A stretch of 64,000 bases of DNA, taken from NCBI GenBank assembly GCA_031841125.1, contig CM063106.1, positions 71,660,101 to 71,724,100 of the forward strand. The letters are read 5' to 3'. The notes under the pieces were generated by a model, which saw only the letters and a program-made list of their open reading frames with translations, made no database searches and was not told the DNA's origin. Made by a program: the position numbers and the translations under genes. Positions 21,949-33,792 of this stretch are shown piece after piece. Positions within the stretch are counted from its first letter, which is position 1, and every line of letters starts with the position of its first letter. The stretch comes from Acanthococcus lagerstroemiae. Lineage: Eukaryota; Arthropoda; Insecta; Hemiptera; Eriococcidae.

Positions 21949-24040
21949 ATACATCAGCCAGCTTAAATGCCAATTTAGCATAATTATGCCACATTTAGCA
22001 CAATTCAAAGTCTATTTAGCACCATGATTTTCGGATCTAGCATCAGCATAATTGCTAGCATAATCCATTTCAATTTTGGCCTAATTTCTCAAAATTTACC
22101 ATATTTTTTTATTCTATAATCCGCTGTCAGCATACCATACCACAAATGGTTGAACTTCGAACCATTAATTACTTGGCATAATCTGTACCTGTGTAGTCCG
22201 TAGTTTATAAAATGACGGTGTTCAGTTGTTCACCATTCATCACTATCATGAAATGCCTAGGAAAAAAGACCTCTAAAAGTCATTGTTATTAAGGCCTTCT
22301 TTTCGGGGCTAGCTGATGTAGATACAGTTTAAGGAATATTAACATACACGAATTGACGAATTCTATGAATGGTCAGCTTACAGAGCGTGCAAAATTTTCG
22401 AAACTAAGGTTCTTTTTGATTTAAAAAAATTAATGCCTAAATTTTTTAAAAGATAGTTTGTGTTATTTTAATACTGAGAAAATGAACCGGAAGGATGGCA
22501 GAAACCACTGTAGCTGAGTCTTTTTCTTGGACTACAGAGCTTATGGACATGGTTTGGTAGCCAAAAGAAAAATTTAGCATCATTATTTTGTCATTCGACA
22601 GTAAAAGGTCTCACCTGGTCGATCGTAGTTTTCAAGCAAGAGCAAAAAATAGTGATTAGGGTCAAAAAAGGTGATTTTGTATTTAGATCAATGTAGGTCC
22701 TTTGAACTATTCTCTTTTCGATGGAATTGACCGCAGTCTCGATCACTTCCAATAACATATCGAAATATCGATTTGAAGTATCGAACTACATGATTTCGAA
22801 ATGGTCCCAAGTGGTCGATTGATAAGATTCTCAGTTCTTATCGGTTATTCTATCAGAATGAACATTAATTTTGTATTAAAAAAATACAAGTAATTCGAAT
22901 GCTAACGTTCTTATAATCGTAGACCATAAAATGTTGACTGACTCATCATATTTGTTGTTTTAACCCCTCCATCCTCCGTTCTGCTGACAATCCTAAAGAT
23001 TTTCCTTCCCCCCCCCCACTGTTGCTCTTGAGTACTGTGAACGTACATTAGTGGCATCGAACTGTTCTAAGGGCCTTTTTCTTGTAACAGGTTACAGATT
23101 TATTCTAAATTTCCATTTCTGTGTAAAATCTGAGTGCTTATTACTCCCATAAGGCAATAAATTTTCCATTTGCAAATTTTGGAAGTGAAAAATTAAAAAA
23201 AGCAATGTCAGTTTTATGTAAATTCGTGAAAACTCTTGAGATCTTGAGGAAAACCTCAAAATCTTGACATCTCAAGATTTTTCTTGAGGTTGGCAGCAGT
23301 TCACAGAATGGCGGTATAAGCAGGTGAATGTGGAATACTACAACGTAGAATGAGAAGGAGGTGGTCTGGTAGGAGGAAATGAGGAACAGGATACCACTTC
23401 TTTTCACATTGCTACTCGCTAGAATGAATACACGTGAAACGAGGTTGGAAATGGTAAACTACAGTGTTGACTTGCCAACAAACGTATAATCATTCAACTA
23501 TCCCCTTCTATAGAGTCCAGCACTATTCTCACGCGATTCAGTGTTGCAAAACTTAATACGCCGTTTTCTCGAGATCAGGTTTTTCGCTACTTCATGTTCT
23601 TTGTGTCGTACTGCAGTGAGTTTTTAACGTATGGACCTCAGCATGGGCTCATTTTAACGAGAATTCTCACGAGTATAACGTAGTTCGGTTAACTCCATTT
23701 CGACCAGGTGGGACCTTTTGCCGTGGAATGACACATTTATTTTGGTATAACTTTTTTACATTTTGGCATAATTTTGCACAATTTTTCGCCTACAAAATTT
23801 GCAGAAAAAAAACCGTGCGGTCCTTGAAACCAGATTGATTGTAACTTGGACTAGCAAAGATTGAAGAAAAATTTTGGCATAATGAATTTGGCTTTTTTTT
23901 GGGGGTGGGGGCTTTCTGGCATAATCTAGCACAGATTTTATTTCCATCTAGCCTAAGAAAAAAATTTTATTGGCAACACTGAGGCAGCTCTTCCCAGCAA
24001 ACCCTGACAAGCTAAAGAGCCGAACGGTTAAAGTTCAATG
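21949..24040. other. AT-rich stretch with TTAGCATAAT motifs, no gene seen
   Basis: No gene seen. Two places (about 21955-22110 and 23735-23945) share scattered TTAGCA, GGCATAAT and GCACAATTT motifs and may be old copies of one small element. A C-run occurs near 23010. Confidence 0.4.
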
Positions 24041-24048
24041 ATTATTAC

Positions 24049-24785
24049 TAGGGCTAGGATTTTTATGCGCTAAAAACAGCAAAAAAATAAAACGCTTATA
24101 ATAAGCGGTTAAAATCTGAAGAAAAAAATAAATTAAAAAAATAAAATAAAATAAATATGCGCTATAATATTGAAAAAGTAGGTATACATTAGTGCAATAA
24201 AAATATGCCATCATGGGTGTCAAAATACAGATATTTTCAAAGCGCTTTCAAAAACCCTATCGAATCGTACGTACAGCGAATCTAGAAGAAACGTAGAGCA
24301 GAAAAAAGTCAAAGTATTCATTTACTTTTTTTTAATAAGTAAATAAAACAATTATTAATACTCTTTCAAGATTTTACAATCGTCAATCAATTTATGCTTT
24401 AAAAAATGCTGCTCTAGTCTCTAATTTTCCAGTCCAGAGCCGACCACCTTCCAGCAGCTAGCTGCTTGTTTAAACTTTGAAAAAAAAAACAGAAAAAAAC
24501 CCTGAAATTATCAAAAATCTTGTATTTTTGTTTGTTTACCCATTTTGTTGGCCGATTTTTGCTCTTTTTTTTCAAAAAAGCACTATAACGACCAGAAAAA
24601 AGCCCAAAATAAACAAAGTTTTGACATTTTTTGGCTAAAATAGGCGGTTTTATGCTTTTATACCCCAAATATGCGAAAATATGCGCTATAAACTTTCACC
24701 ATTCGTCTTAGAATTTAATTGCGATATGCGGTATCTGGTGCAGCAAGAAGAAATATGCAGTATCATATAAATCCTAGTAGCCCTA
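24049..24785. mobile_element. hAT-like non-autonomous element with perfect 8-bp duplication
   Basis: A 737-bp element starting TAGGGCTAGGATTT and ending in its near complement AAATCCTAGTAGCCCTA. ATTATTAC lies on both sides (24041-24048 and 24786-24793), a perfect 8-bp target duplication. An 8-bp duplication and a YAGGG start are diagnostic of hAT elements. The inside has repeated ATATGCGCTATAA motifs and a roughly 60-bp piece of the AGCAGCTAGCTGCT repeat (about 24412-24475). No transposase. Confidence 0.9.
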
Positions 24786-24793
24786 ATTATTAC

Positions 24794-25396
24794 TGTTAGT
24801 TCTACACAGATTTTTTCAGACTCTTCTAGACTTTTACAGATCCCCTTAAGACTCGATGAGAAGAGTTTTTAAATGAATATTGTCAGCTTTTTCCAGTTTT
24901 TTTTCCTCTTTTTTTTTTTTCTTTCTTGTGGGATGGGGCTATATCCTCATACATTTCTAAAATTCTGTCAGACGTACTTACAGAAAATTTTCCGAAGAGC
25001 GCCGCCCAATTGTAAATTTAGTTGGTTAAGTTTGACATTTCATTTTGGAAAGTACGAGTATTTCCATTTTCAGTATCAATAAGAAACCAGTCCGCAGAAC
25101 AAATCGTTTAAACATCGGAGTGTATACCTGTCTTATCTACTCGAGTCATTTTATAACCATCGTGAGATGAGGAAATGATCTCAGTATTTAAGAGGCGATG
25201 ATTAATAAGATTCTAAGATAACAGCTTGAAAGTAGAGCTGTGCCAGTGTTGTAAAATTCACATTAAAAATGTACTAGAAAAATTTAATTATTTACGTTTT
25301 TTTCAATTTTGATATTATGGTCTCAAGTTCTTGATCAGCTACATGCTGATTTTTTTTCAGTTTTTCATTCGCAAATCAAAACTAAATGTTTCTTAC
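24794..25396. other. AT-rich stretch, no gene seen
   Basis: No gene or defined repeat recognised. Confidence 0.4.
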
Positions 25397-25668
25397 CAGT
25401 GGCGTAGCCAGGATTTTCTCAGGGGGGGGGGGGCAAAGTAAGATTTTCAAGGGAGAAAAAGTCGAAAATTGAGGTATTGTTTAAAAATTGCCGATATTAG
25501 AGGACTATTTGATGAAGAATGAAGGTAAAATTACTGCTCGGGCAAAAATTTTTCGAAAAAACATGTTTTAAAGGCGAAAGTGGGCTCATTTTTGCATATT
25601 TTACATTCAATTTCAGGTGCCTTTGGGGAGGCATTCGTCCCCTTTGCGCCCCCTTGGCTGCGCCACTG
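25397..25668. mobile_element. hAT-like MITE (CAGTGGCG ends)
   Basis: A 272-bp element with ends CAGTGGCGTAGCCAGG and, in complement, CAGTGGCGCAGCCAAGG. It contains a run of 13 G. Its inside (AAATTACTGCTCGGGCAAAAA, then TTTGCATATTTTACATTCAATT in short blocks) matches, inverted, the element at 59791-60048, so both are copies of one family. No clean 8-bp duplication is seen here (TTTCTTAC left, CGTAAGAC right). Confidence 0.75.
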
Positions 25669-26142
25669 CGTAAGACTGAGAAGGAGAACTCTTCTTACAC
25701 TTTGAATTGCTGCTCAGAATGGCTCCCTGGTCAGGATTAAATGCCGTTGGTTTCGGTATACTTCAAGTTTTGGTATCTCCTAGTTCCTAGATGAGACGCT
25801 AAGGAGACGTAATAAAATTGGCAAAATCCGAACTATGACACAGCATTATCATATTACATAAGCTACGCATATCTGGCATGACAGCGTGAAATTGGCCAGC
25901 AAATATGAGAATTAGCTTCGATCTACATGTTCGTAGGACTGACTTGCACTAGTAGGAGTCAAATGTCAAGGTACAAAGAAACCATTAAGGAGAGCCAGCG
26001 CATCGTGCGGTCTTTGGTACTCGGCCCAGCAACTCAGGCTATGGTTTCGAGCAAATGTTATCTGTGAAATGTATATAGCTAATAAGATCATTGCGAGTAC
26101 ACGAGCGCTCTAACGCGGTTTATTTTTCTTTTTTGTCCGCAG
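25669..26142. other. Host intron upstream of the first visible exon
   Basis: No repeat recognised. The last 25 bases form a strong pyrimidine tract and acceptor, TTTTTCTTTTTTGTCCGCAG. Confidence 0.5.
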
Positions 26143-26298
26143 ACTGAATCACACCGACCGGAAAGGAAGTCAAGTATGGTCAAACGTGAATATTTAAATA
26201 AATCGTGGAGTCGATCCGAACGCAGATTAACCGATATCAGCGACTCGGACGTACAAAGGGAACCCGATCCCGATTACTCGCCGCGATTACGGAGGAAG
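26143..26298 (+). CDS. Host gene, internal coding exon (52 codons)
   Basis: A 156-bp exon with a strong acceptor (long T-rich tract then GCAG) and a strong donor (GGAAG then GTAATG). It is open throughout in phase 0 at both ends: 52 codons beginning TESHRPERKSS, then MVKREYLNKSWSRS, and ending DYSPRLRRK. The ATG at 26176 could be a start, but the frame is open to the acceptor, so an internal exon fits equally well. The peptide is charged and polar with an acidic patch (ISDSDVQREPDPD) and basic ends. No known domain is visible. It joins in frame with the exon at 35005. Expressed function unknown; I do not recognise the protein. Confidence 0.7.
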
Positions 26299-26754
26299 GT
26301 AATGAACTAATTTTCTTTTCCACTTCGTAGTAAATAGCATTTACCCGTTGAATACGCACAGCATCTCTGAATGGAGGTACAGCTACTGGGTTTTCTTTTT
26401 CGAGAATGAATTACCAGATCGATGGTCAACTCTTCCCGATCTGGAATTTGATAAATTTGTAATGATATGTCTTCACTCTTAAGTTTGTTTTGAGAACTGA
26501 GGAGCAACACTACCAGGGAGAAAGATGGGGGCACAGTTCGAGGTTGAGTTTCTTTAAATACGAGTGTCAGTTGTATTCAAAAAATGGAATAACAAAGATT
26601 TAGTATGAGATACTCAAGATCGTGTAAGTCTTATCACTGAAATTAATGACATAATGTAATTCAAAGATCGTAATCGAAGTTGACAGCGAGTGAGTTGTTG
26701 TGTCGAATCAGGAAGCAATCCTGGAAGGATCAATCCTGAGTGTGTAAGAGTTTG

Positions 26755-27205
26755 ATTATCATTATCAGTCGTTATGCTTCACGGCTGAAGCCTCGGCGGT
26801 TTCTGATGCGCGACTTTTCCTGGCAGGGCTTGTTAGGATAGTTTGCAATTGCTTTCCCCACGATTTGTTGCGTTAAAGTTTTCCTCCTCTGCGCTGAAGA
26901 TTGTGCAGCTGCAGTTCGCTTACTAACTATGCATTGAGAAAGCTTATTACGACGTGCACACACAGTACCAATCTTTCAGATCTGGTGGTAACACACCCTG
27001 CGATTGTAATACCTTGTTCGTGGGAAATGGCGGGGGTTACAGGATGCGTTATGTTTTCCACCTCGATTGATACTGCAGTCGTCGTGTTCGCTAGGATGTT
27101 AGTGGGGGTAGTTGAAGCTGTCAGCGGGGCTCGAACCAGAGACGCAAAGATTGCGATGCGGGAATGTCAATCATTCTATCACAGAGCGACACAAATTCGA
27201 TAATA
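26755..27205 (-). mobile_element. tRNA-headed SINE-like repeat, copy 1
   Basis: On the minus strand the head resembles a tRNA gene: a GTCGCTCTGTGATAGAATG region, GCGTCTC and then the B-box GGTTCGAGCCCC. The body runs leftwards for about 370 bp and matches 28385-28690 in order (GACGTGCACAC, ACCTCGATTGATACTG, and others). It ends leftwards near a TTATCATTATCA tail. The B box is nearly consensus, so RNA polymerase III promotion is plausible. The size, about 450 bp, is long for a simple SINE. Confidence 0.65.
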
Positions 27206-28369
27206 CCTTCCAAAATGTGCTTTCACACTTTGTGACTCATTGATTCTCGACTGCTCCAGGGTGTAATCGAGGGAAGGAGCTACAAGTGGAGGCACTTCAC
27301 CCCGACAACTCGATTTGCTTCCTAACAAAAACGAAAATCCACAGAAACTCTGTTGTTACTTTTTCTCTTGCTGACATTTGCTTCCCTGGAAACTTGGTTA
27401 GCCCACCCTCATACAAGGATGAAAGGGGGCGCAGTTCCTGAACGTTATTGTAACATTCTCAAATTTCGAGCGAACTTGTGTTTTTTATCTTTCTAATACT
27501 TTTGACCTAGAACTAAGATGTTTGGCATCTGTTTAACTACTTGACCTTGTCTCACCCGCAAACATCTTGATGCAATAATAATATAATATGTTATAATATA
27601 TATATTATATTGAGCCCCCTCAACAGCCCTGGCGAGCCCATGACAGATAATCCAAAATTAGTGGCCGCGATAATACCATTTTTGATGGTTCCATAAATTT
27701 AATTTAACCTAATTGAAAATTCAAATTGTGTTCATCTTAATCTGTCATTTAGCACGCTGTGCTTATACTATTATCTTTAGACACGTATTTTTTATTTCAC
27801 TCAAACTTCTTGGCGATGGACACGGAGCAGCTTTAGTGTTGAAATAAAAGAACTTTTGTGACCCAAAAATTCGAATTCTTCAGGCGGAATTTAAATTTGA
27901 TTGTTCACATTGCATTGGGACGCGATGAAACATTTTCTGCTATGTACTGTTAATTAGCATCTAGAAAAATTCCCATTTCACTGATTTTCTTGATTTGTCA
28001 AGTCCTTCCAGTTTTGCTACTCTGAACTTATTCGACATGGGATGCAAGGGGGCAGTAGCATATCCAAAATGAGGATTTATGGGCTTGAGCATGCCTAGAG
28101 CTATCAATATTACACTAGATGTTATGGCATTCGAAAGAAAATTGAAATTGCTAGCGAGCTCCAAATAGGTGAAGCGCATATTCAAATCAAAAGATTGTAT
28201 TTTCCAATACATTTATCGATCGAATGTACGGAATTTTCCTTTGCTTTGCTTGTGAGTAACAGAATTTTCGATGTTTTTATTGGATGACGCACCCTCCTCC
28301 CCCGGAAATGACTGGTACTTTCTTGGTCCAGTGTACTAAGCTACAGTTTCTTTTTCTTTCTGATTGTCG

Positions 28370-29062
28370 TATCCTGCGGACTTTGGGCAGTAAGTTGAGG
28401 TCGTTTGCCGTTGCTGTCCCCAAGGTTTGTTGCACTTGAATTTTTCTTCTCTGTGCCGAAGGGTATGCACTATGCAGCCGTAGTTCGCATACTAGCCTCG
28501 TGTTTTCGCAACATTGAGTGAGCTTATTATGACGTGCACACGCACAGTACCTAATTTTTCTGATCTGGTCGTAACACGTCCTATGATTGAAATGCCTTGT
28601 TTGTTCGAACTGGCAGGGTTACAGAGCGCGCTATCTTTCTACCTCGATTGATACTGTAGTCGCTTTGTTCGCTAAGTTAAAATTGGGGGAGGGGTTATTC
28701 CAGGGCCTGATTTAGGCACTTGCGGGCCCGGGGCCCAAATTTTGTGTGGGCCCCCAAAATTTTTTTTTAGCAACATTGATCATCATTTTCATTATTATCA
28801 TTAATATCGTCATCATCGTCATTATTATCAGGTATTTTTTTTTTTTTTAAGAGCTATTCAATAACATCCATCATCAGCTCTACGGTGTGGGCCCCCAATT
28901 TGTGCGGGCCTGGGGCCCGGGGCCCCCTGGGCTTCTCCCTAAATCTGGCCCTGGGTTATTCGAATATCACTACCTTTCCGACATTGATGGGACTCGAATT
29001 CGAGATGCAAGAATTGCGAAGCTGGCACATTACTACTCGGTCACGGAGCAACTAACCTACAC
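28370..29062 (-). mobile_element. tRNA-headed SINE-like repeat, copy 2, interrupted
   Basis: A second copy in the same orientation, about 1.57 kb from the first and roughly 75-80 percent alike by eye. The tRNA-like head (in complement: TTGCTCCGTGACCGAGTAG and then ATTCGAGTCCC) is at the right end. A 253-bp hAT MITE (28701-28953) with a perfect duplication interrupts it. The spacing and shared orientation could reflect a tandem duplication or two insertions. Confidence 0.65.
28701..28953. mobile_element. hAT-like MITE with perfect 8-bp duplication
   Basis: 253 bp, starting CAGGGCCTGATTTAGG and ending CCTAAATCTGGCCCTG, which are inverted copies. GGTTATTC lies on both sides (28693-28700 and 28954-28961). 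The inside is a G+C-rich stem, with GCGGGCCCGGGGCCC at the left and GGCCTGGGGCCCGGGGCC at the right, around a T-rich ATCATCATTATT loop. CAGGG starts and 8-bp duplications define hAT elements. Confidence 0.9.
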
Positions 29063-30172
29063 CTATCCTCTTCCCCTCACATAAAAAAACAAAGACCTAC
29101 AGCCCCTCGCAGAACGAAATCCTAGATGTGCCACTGCAAATGAGGGAGAGGAATTTTGAAAACATTTATACAAATACGTATTCCATTTGAGATAAGCTTC
29201 TTAATGCTTTGGATGAAGATATACATTCTTATTCGAAGTTCTTAAGTTGGTTAGGTTCTGGAGAATCCGAAATGAAAAAGATTCTGAAACGAAGAACCCA
29301 AATTTTTGAAAGTGATTTCCAGAATTTGAGAATTCGAATCCTGAAAGAACATTATTCTGAATCCAGAAATCAAAATCCGAATCCTGTAGAGAGGCTTACA
29401 GGCGAAAATAGGAGGTGGTTAGCAGCTTTGTCTCCGAAGCCACAAGAAGCCCCCCCCCCCAAAAAAAAAAAGACTGAAGAATTATTAGAGAGAAAGAATC
29501 TTCAACATTATTTTGATACTTGTCAGCTCTCCATAAGCTCCTCCTCACTACAGGTCGGCTGTTTGCACTAAGTGAGAGGCTTCTAGAAATGAAGGACTAT
29601 CCAAATCCAGAGATTTGTATTTCTTATGAAAACGGGATTCTGAAATAATTTACAAAGAGTCGTTGTACCTCTGATCTGTGACTGTTAAGTTGAACGACAC
29701 GTTTATATCTTCAACTTGATCTCCCGATGTCTTCTTTGGAGTCTAGACCTAAACCTATACTGCCACCGGTCGAATCTTCTTTTCCACTGGGTTAAAGAAC
29801 TGAGATATTTTTCGTAATTTTGATTATTGCCCAAGAGATTGGAAAGGATTGTGACACCTCTCATCCCACAAATTTTTCCACAGAATTTAAATAAATAAAT
29901 ATAAGTGTGCCAAGCAGTACTCCGATGGGGTGACATTCACACATGTTCATGAGTGAACGAGGAAAAAAGTTGTAAATACAGTGTTGTCGGTTAAAAGTGT
30001 CAAGTGACCCCAAATCGGTATACTATGTATACAGTTGTATGGGGCGATGGGAGGGGGGGGATTTAACCACGAAAACGGAACTCTTTCTTCATTCCAAAAA
30101 TTATAAGAAAATAAACAAAAATACATAAGCCTTTATCATATTATGTTGTTACAATATGTAATATTTAAAATA

Positions 30173-30560
30173 CTACATCAAGCCCGAATTTCGGGCAGAG
30201 GCCTCCCTCAGCTTGCTCCACTCTCGCCGGTCATATGCTACCTTGATAGAGCTTATTTCCTCCAAGAAACTTTATATCATCATCCCATCTAATTGTTTCC
30301 TTCCTTCTTTTAAAAACCAGTTCTTTATGTGTCCCGCTCAGTCCCATTTCAATCTTTTGGCTGCATACAAGAAATTATTACTACTTGTTTTACTTGTTAT
30401 CATACTAATTTTTACCTTCTTTTAGTTTTATTCCTAATACTAATCTTTCATTGCATTCTGCGTTGCTCTTATCATATATTCTTCTTTCTTAGTCATTGCC
30501 CAAGTTTATGATCCATAATGTTATGGTAGGAAGAACGCAAGTATCAATGATTTTTATTTT
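30173..30560 (-). pseudogene. LINE C-terminal tail
   Basis: The minus strand ends with RREWSKLREASARNSGLM and a stop (TAG read from 30175). Further upstream it shows decayed IRNQWFLK-like and LDGMM segments. REWSKLREAS endings are common in insect LINE polymerases. Downstream (to the left) lies an ATAAAGGCTTATG stretch like the 3' ends at 15.5 and 36.1 kb. No catalytic part is present. Confidence 0.75.
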
Positions 30561-31472
30561 GTCTTTGATAGAAAAGGAACCTTTGATCAGACGTTTCGAT
30601 CAGGATTTCTTTCAGGCAATTGATATTCTACACTCAATTAAGAAAAGAAACAATTTTCTTTTGAAAGGCCGAGACCTACTACACAAACGTATGTCCTCAA
30701 CGTCTCTGAAATGCATAAATATCCGATTTGTACTCGTTCATTCACTAGCAGTAAAATAAACCATCGAAATTGATCACTTACCGGCTTAAAGAGCAAATAA
30801 ACCGTTGTGTACAAATTCACCCCTCCATGGTTTCCCTCCCAGTTTTTCACCAGTTGCTACGTCACTATGCTGATTAACCTTTTCAGTGGCGAGAATGTTC
30901 TATTCATCATTGGGGAATGTTTATTTTCATGAATTATGATAACGACTACTATTCAGACAGACATGATGCATAAATTGCCTAACATACTCCTGAATTGTAG
31001 TAGGAAATGAGAAAAGAAAATTTCAAATTTCCTACTTCCATTTTGAAAGAAATCAATCGGAGCATGTACTGCGATTATTGCAGAACAGAGGAGGTTCAAG
31101 AAAATATGAACATTTTTTGGAGAAAAAAAAATAGGAGAGAGAAGAATTACAATTTTTGATTGAAACAATTTCACCACTCGTCACTCAAACAACGAACTGT
31201 TTCGCCGTTACGACGATCGAATAGTCATAAATTAATAACTGACACATAATAAACCATCACGCCAAATCTTGGCATTTACGATTCCCTGAATACTGTAGTA
31301 GGAAAACTGTGTTTTGTATGACGATGACAGAATAACCCAATGCCGAAGAATGATTTTCAAAACTATGAATTATTTTCCCTCACGATTTTGAAAGTTTTGG
31401 AAAGTTTCTTCAATGACGTAATTGTCAGGTGCTCTACATTGAAATAATTGGAAAAGTATTCTGTTAAAGCGA

Positions 31473-31671
31473 ATTTTGTGGTTGGAAACCAGAACTTAAT
31501 ACATTCCTATTTCTAAGAAGCATTATTTTAGAGCACTCCCATTTCTTTCTATAATTTACGAAATTCGGAAAATACTTCCTTATAGACACATGTGAGAGAA
31601 GCACTGCATTAGAATCATCACAAAAGTATCCGCTCAACCTCAGTTTTGTAATAAGATTTCCAGAGAGGTGC
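31473..31671. repeat. 199-bp tract identical in both arms (left copy)
   Basis: This 199-bp tract is base-for-base the reverse complement of 33594-33792, while the sequence directly outside it differs every 10-20 bases. The tract is open in one frame in both arms (minus here, plus in the other), giving about 66 shared residues with LSGNLITKLRLSGYFCDD and then WECSKIMLLRNRN. Either a recent gene-conversion event or constraint could explain it. The peptide is not one I recognise. Confidence 0.8.
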
Positions 31672-33593
31672 CTATTTACATGTTGAAAAAACATTCTGAC
31701 ACCGAAATCTCTCTTCCTACAACGCACTATAGAATTTTAGAAAAAATTGTTTGTGGAGATGACCTACTTCCTTCTACAATGCACCTGCATCCGGAAAAAT
31801 GTTTCCAAGGACTGTATATGATAGACACTCCGCTATGTGATCATTATGAAAATTAATTCCTCAACTTAAGGATCCCTGCTACAATATTAGTTGAGGAAAT
31901 AATATTACGCTGATCTTAAGGATGAGTGATAAATTTGTACGATCTTCAGAAAATTTTTCCAAAGTGCTAGGATGCGTAGTAGGAAGCAAGAGCGCTCCAA
32001 AAGTAATGTTTAAAATATATGAATATATATACTTCAAGGATTCCTACTTTAAGGTTCGTGGTGGGGAAATTATTTTATACTGATCTTAAAGCTCAAAGAT
32101 GAACTCTCACGCTATTCAGAAATTTTTTCCAAAATTTTAGGGCGTGTAGTAGGAAGTAAGATTTCTCTAATAGTATCTTTTCAAAATATACGAGTGTAAA
32201 CGTTTCAAGGATTCCTACTACAATATTCGAAGTGAGAAAAAAATCTTATGCTGATCTTAAAAATAAGTGATGAATTTCTAAGGCTTTTTAAAAATTTTTC
32301 CAAAATTCTAGGATGTGAAGTAGGAAGTAAAACTTCTCGCATAGTATTCGTTCAAAGATATGAATGCATATGCTTCAAGGATTCCTAATTCAAGACTCGT
32401 GATGAAGTAATAAATTGATGCTGATCTTAAAGCTGAGTGATAAACTCTTACATTCTTTAGAAAATTTTTCGAAAATTCGAGGATGTGTAGTAGGAAGTAA
32501 GACTTCTCCAATAGTGTAATTTCAAAAGATACGCGTGTAACGTTTCAAGGATTCCTACTACAATACTCGAAGTGAGAAAGTAATTTTTTACTCATTGGTG
32601 GATGATAAATCGGCACACTTTCTTGAAAATTTTTCCAAAATTCTAGGATATGTAGTAAGGAGTCAGACTTCTACTATAGTATTATTTTAAAGATATGAAT
32701 ATGTATGCTTTAGGGTTTCCTACTACAATACCTGGGATGAGGAAATAATCTTAATATGCTGATCTTACTGCTGTGTGACGATTTTATACTTTCTTGAGAA
32801 AATTTTTCCAAAATTCTACGATGTGTAGTAGGAAGTAGGGCTTCTTCAATAGCATTCTATCAAAAGATATGAGTGCACTTGCCGCGAGGATTCCTACTAC
32901 AAAACTCAAGTTGAGGAAACAATTTTCTGCTCATCTTGAGGTTGAGTGATGATCCTGTACATTCTTGAGAAATTTTTATAAATATTCCAAACTGTGTAGA
33001 AGAAAGTAAGACGTCCCCCATAAGATATATTTGTGAATGCTGAAAGTAGTCCTGCTACATAACTCATCTTGAGGAAATAATTTTATTCAATTCTTACAAG
33101 CCGAGTGACTGACTGGTACGTCCTTGGAAAATTTTATAGGATTCACTGTGTATTGTAGTAGGAAGTGGGGTTTCTCCAACCTGATGCATTTCAAAGATGT
33201 AAGTGTATATGCCTCTAAGATCACTGCTAGATGAGTCAAGTTGAGGAAATAATTTTATGGCAAACTTGTACATTCTCGAGAAGATTTTTCTAAAATTCTA
33301 TGATTAGTAATAGAAAGTAAGACTTCTCCAAAATTATCATTTCAGTAGAAATGAGTGTGCATTATTCAAGGGTTCCTACTACAAGTCTCAAGTTGAGGAA
33401 TTAATTTTCATAATGATTACACAGCGGAGTGTCTATCATATACAGTCCTTGGAAATATTTTTCCGGATCCAGGTGCATTGTAGAAGGAAGTGGGTCATCT
33501 CCACAAACAATTTTTTTTTTTTTTCTAAAATTCTATAGTGCGTTATAGGAAGTGGGATTTCGGTATCAGAATGTTTTTCCAATATGTAAATAA

Positions 33594-33792
33594 GCACCTC
33601 TCTGGAAATCTTATTACAAAACTGAGGTTGAGCGGATACTTTTGTGATGATTCTAATGCAGTGCTTCTCTCACATGTGTCTATAAGGAAGTATTTTCCGA
33701 ATTTCGTAAATTATAGAAAGAAATGGGAGTGCTCTAAAATAATGCTTCTTAGAAATAGGAATGTATTAAGTTCTGGTTTCCAACCACAAAAT
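33594..33792. repeat. 199-bp tract identical in both arms (right copy)
   Basis: Right-hand partner of 31473-31671. It is part of a 97-codon + strand frame (33538-33831) whose left-arm twin is an 88-codon minus-strand frame. Both frames start at homologous ATG codons. Their preservation may only mirror the identity of the tract. Confidence 0.8.

Noticed and set aside
27120..27195. tRNA gene on the minus strand
   Set aside because: It has a good B box, but the acceptor and anticodon stems do not pair properly, and a second diverged copy exists at 28975-29060. It is better explained as a SINE head.
27575..27615. AT-only run as an origin or matrix attachment site
   Set aside because: Simple AT repeat with no other supporting feature.
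29209..29571. 120-codon open frame
   Set aside because: It is built on a degenerate GAATCCTGAA-like repeat with a poly-C/poly-A run, has no motif and no splice signals, and is probably chance.
31860..33500. CRISPR array
   Set aside because: The repeats are long (about 167 bp), degenerate and without unique spacers, and they lie inside a transposon in eukaryotic DNA.
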